NCBI GenBank assembly: GCA_016215705.1
Contig: JACRIR010000202.1
Span: 1 to 52,485 of the forward strand
Direction: 5' to 3'
Origin: Candidatus Poribacteria bacterium
Lineage (GTDB): Bacteria > Abyssobacteria > SURF-5
Length of the DNA: 52,485 nt
Shown here: one piece after another, positions 50,636 through 52,485 of the stretch
Numbering within the stretch: position 1 is the stretch's first letter
How the letters are laid out: the number at the start of each line of letters is the position of its first letter
The notes under the pieces: model-generated
Told to the model about the DNA's origin: nothing
Database searches by the model: none
What the model saw: the letters and a program-made list of their open reading frames with translations, nothing else
Position numbers and translations under genes: made by a program

Positions 50636-51622
50636 TCACAAACGCCCATTCTGTCTGAACCATTCGATGGCGCTCTTGATTGACTCGCGGATGGGTGTTT
50701 GCGGCATGCCGAGTTCCTTCACGGCCTTCGAGGAGTCCCAGAAGGAGTACTCGCTGCCCACGCGCACCCACGCGGCGGTGGTCACGGGCGGTTTGCGCGT
50801 GATTTCAGCGAGGAGTTGGTATAGATAACCGGACGCGACCGCGGCCAGTTTGGGGATTTTCATTGACGGCGATTTGCCACCACCTATTTGCGCAATCAAA
50901 TCGAAGTATTCTTTAACCGACACGTTCGTGTTTCCGAGGACGTATTTTTCGCCCGGCCGTCCCTTTTCCATCGCCAGCACATGGCCTTTTGCAGTGTCTC
51001 CGATGTCAGACACATTGATGCCACCATCAACGTAGGCCGGCAGCTTTCCCTTGATTATGTTGATAATAAGCTGACCGTTGGGCGTGGGCGCGACGTCGCG
51101 AGGGCCGCAGGGGTTCGTCGGATTCACGATCACGACGGGCAGTCCGCGTTTGAAGTAATCGAGCGCGACCTGTTCGGCATGGAATTTTGAGATGTAGTAG
51201 TTGTCTTTCGTACGCCAGAGATTGAACTGGGCCGACTCATCGGCGGGGCGCTCTTTTCCGTGGGCCCCAAGCGCAGCGACGGAACTTGTGTATACGACTT
51301 TCTTTATTTTTTTCTGGAGACATGCCTCGAATACGTTCTTACTGCCCTGGACATTCACCCAATGCATCATTCGCGGTTCCGGCAGCCAGATGGCATATAT
51401 GGCCGCGAGATGGAAAACGCGGTCGCATCCTTCGAGCGCATCCGTCACCGAATGGAAGTCTGTGATGTCTCCGTAAGCCAATTCGGCGTCAAGTCCCTCC
51501 AGGTTGCGAAGATCGTCCGTCTTCCTGGCGAGAACCTTGATCCGATTCGCCTTCCGTGTGAGAAGTTCTCTTATGACAGCAGAGCCGATGTATCCGGAGC
51601 CTCCGGTGACGAGGATTTTCAT
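50636..51622 (-). CDS. HpnA-like NAD-dependent epimerase/reductase (SDR)
   Basis: 328 residues from the ATG at 51622 (CGGGAG upstream). MKILVTGGSGYIGSAVIREL is the nucleotide-binding start. VVYTSSVAALGAHG and the YX3K pair in YYISKFHAEQ are the catalytic residues. The stretch LEGCDRVFHLAAIYAIW is close to hopanoid-associated HpnA and dihydroflavonol reductase-like proteins. No hopanoid gene is near, so the substrate is open. It converges on ccsA. Confidence 0.88.
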   Translation of the reverse strand: MKILVTGGSGYIGSAVIRELLTRKANRIKVLARKTDDLRNLEGLDAELAYGDITDFHSVTDALEGCDRVFHLAAIYAIWLPEPRMMHWVNVQGSKNVFEACLQKKIKKVVYTSSVAALGAHGKERPADESAQFNLWRTKDNYYISKFHAEQVALDYFKRGLPVVIVNPTNPCGPRDVAPTPNGQLIINIIKGKLPAYVDGGINVSDIGDTAKGHVLAMEKGRPGEKYVLGNTNVSVKEYFDLIAQIGGGKSPSMKIPKLAAVASGYLYQLLAEITRKPPVTTAAWVRVGSEYSFWDSSKAVKELGMPQTPIRESIKSAIEWFRQNGRL

Positions 51623-51819
51623 ACGCGATCTCCCGCTGTTAGCGATTAAGCTTGCTTCACCCACATGCCAAACGCTACAAACTTAACATGTGCCTTCGGA
51701 GAAGTCAATCTCTTTTCACATCGCCAACAGGGTTCAGGCCCCTCTTTGAGGTGATCCATCAGGCCGACTCCACCGGCTATTTATGCGCTTCTCTCCTCCT
51801 GAATTATTGTGAGTTTACC

Positions 51820-51840
51820 GATTGCCTGTTCCGGGCAATC
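51820..51840 (-). terminator. Possible stem-loop after hsp20
   Basis: GATTGCC and GGCAATC pair around TGTTCCG, ten bases beyond the hsp20 stop on the minus strand. No U-run follows, so this is weak. Confidence 0.3.
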
Positions 51841-51849
51841 GCGTATGTT

Positions 51850-52209
51850 CTATTCGACAGCAATCGAAATCTTCTTCGGCAGCACTTCCTTCTTCTTGTA
51901 TATCGTCAGCGTGAGGACTCCCCTATCCACTTTGGCGTCCACTTTCGAGGTGTCCAACTCGTGGCCGAGCGCGAATGTTCTCGCAAAGTCGGCCTGGTCA
52001 CTCTCGGCATAAACCAATCTCAACCGTGAATCTATGGTCTTGCGCTTTCCTCTGATCGTAAGCTCGTCGCCTTCGACATTAATTTCGAAGTCTTCTTTAG
52101 CGATTCCGGGCATCTCCGCCCGGAGCACTACAGCGTCGCCTTGCTCAAGTATCTCGACCCTCGGAGCCCTGTATCGCTCGTTGCCTCGTTCCTCCCCTCG
52201 TCCGAACAT
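51850..52209 (-). CDS. Small heat-shock protein (Hsp20/alpha-crystallin)
   Basis: ATP-independent holdase. 119 residues from the ATG at 52209, nine bases after GGAGG; an ATG two codons earlier at 52215 is possible but too close to that site. The alpha-crystallin domain is complete: VVLRAEMPGIAKEDFEINVEGDELTIRGKR, then FARTFALGHELDTSKVDAKVDRGVLTLTIYK. The C-terminal IXI-like tail is ISIAVE. A perfect inverted repeat lies just upstream. A second small heat-shock gene follows upstream on the same strand. Confidence 0.95.
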   Translation of the reverse strand: MFGRGEERGNERYRAPRVEILEQGDAVVLRAEMPGIAKEDFEINVEGDELTIRGKRKTIDSRLRLVYAESDQADFARTFALGHELDTSKVDAKVDRGVLTLTIYKKKEVLPKKISIAVE

Positions 52210-52240
52210 TGTCATGTGCCTCCTTTTTTAATGGGGGGGG

Positions 52241-52301
52241 CTTGAAATTTGAATTAACGGAAATAGATCGTGGCAAGCAGACCTTTAATTCAAATTTCAA
52301 G
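52241..52301. repeat. Perfect 16-base inverted repeat upstream of hsp20
   Basis: Left arm CTTGAAATTTGAATTA (52241-52256) and right arm TAATTCAAATTTCAAG (52286-52301), separated by 29 bases. In an hsp20 transcript starting upstream it would fold directly before the ribosome site. Confidence 0.8.
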
Positions 52302-52320
52302 AATCCACGCAAATTCCTTG

Positions 52321-52352
52321 AAGAAAGGGCGCAGCATGCTGCGACCTTTCTT
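52321..52352. repeat. GCAGCATGCTGC palindrome
   Basis: AAGAAAGG and CCTTTCTT outer arms, one mismatch, then the perfect inner palindrome CGCAGCATGCTGCG. It lies downstream of the partial heat-shock gene and could terminate it. Confidence 0.7.
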
Positions 52353-52414
52353 ACACTTGCTTGTGTACTTTTTCCTGGTTAAGGAATAGCCGCAAGAGGA
52401 GCCGGCTTCTTCCA

Positions 52415-52485
52415 TCAATCCACCTTCACTTTGATTTGTTTCGGCTTGGCCTCTTCCTTCTTGGGCAACTCAATTTCGAGAATGC
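52415..52485 (-). CDS. C-terminus of a second small heat-shock protein (partial)
   Basis: Only the last 23 codons are in the window; the gene enters from the right edge. The frame reads ILEIELPKKEEAKPKQIKVK and ends VD. The LEIELPKKEE.KPK.IKVK pattern is the usual C-terminal tail of Hsp20 proteins. Together with the next gene it forms a tandem small heat-shock pair. Confidence 0.8.
   Translation of the reverse strand, partial: ILEIELPKKEEAKPKQIKVKVD

Larger units (their letters stand above)
52216..52414. other. Gap between the two small heat-shock genes
   Basis: Holds a perfect 16-base inverted repeat (52241-52301) and a second palindrome (52321-52352). Eight G residues in a row occur at 52233-52240 (plus strand). 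No CIRCE-type TTAGCACTC element is present. Confidence 0.6.

Noticed and set aside
52216-52414. CIRCE/HrcA operator before hsp20
   Set aside because: The inverted repeat has CTTGAAATTTGAATTA arms, not TTAGCACTC with a nine-base spacer.

Overview
The window looks like chromosomal DNA of a Gram-negative, strictly or mainly anaerobic bacterium. Outer-membrane lipid transport (MlaE, MlaF and MCE/MlaD-like proteins) and envelope lipoproteins support the Gram-negative call. HdrD/DsrK-like iron-sulfur proteins, ferredoxins, several radical SAM enzymes and the siroheme-dependent (Ahb) haem route support the anaerobic one. The gene set is most like Desulfobacterota or a neighbouring uncultured lineage; that placement is inference. 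No rRNA, tRNA or CRISPR array was recognised.

Layout. 1-1.0 kb: frameshifted remnant of a phage terminase large subunit between two copies of a short repeat. 1.2-9.5 kb (+): ftsH, folP, glmM, pdxJ, nnrD and nadB, covering proteolysis, folate, cell-wall precursor, PLP and NAD synthesis and repair. 9.8-13.4 kb (-): operon of two CCG-type Fe-S proteins around a VAO/GlcD-type flavoprotein. 13.8-19.4 kb: orphan NarL-type regulator, an unknown protein, a znuABC-type metal importer and pgi. 20-24.2 kb (+): mlaE, mlaF, mlaD and a TPR lipoprotein. 24.5-42 kb: accessory surface-glycan region with two DegT aminotransferases, a YfhO protein, two GT-C-like membrane proteins, two methyltransferases, a B12 radical SAM protein, a GT2, a WecD-like acetyltransferase and an epimerase. 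It is interrupted by a compact Fe-S/ferredoxin operon at 28.2-30.1 kb. 42.7-50.6 kb (+): tetrapyrrole block ahbC, hemB, ahbD, two siroheme decarboxylase subunits and hemL, then an EIIA/PtsN-like protein and ccsA. This makes haem from glutamate-1-semialdehyde via siroheme and links it to cytochrome c maturation. 50.6-52.5 kb (-): an HpnA-like reductase and two small heat-shock proteins, the last cut by the window edge.

The most unusual aspect is not one gene but the density of dispersed palindromic repeats in nearly every intergenic gap. Several families keep part of the hairpin constant while the paired arms of another part change together. There are also non-coding inverted-repeat elements of three types, all bounded by CTAG, which look like MITEs of an IS630-type transposon. 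Some repeats have entered genes: one lies in frame within nnrD, one in the signal-peptide region of the TPR lipoprotein, and one element supplies that lipoprotein's stop codon. A possible further case is the odd hydrophilic stretch in the membrane protein at 32650-34365.
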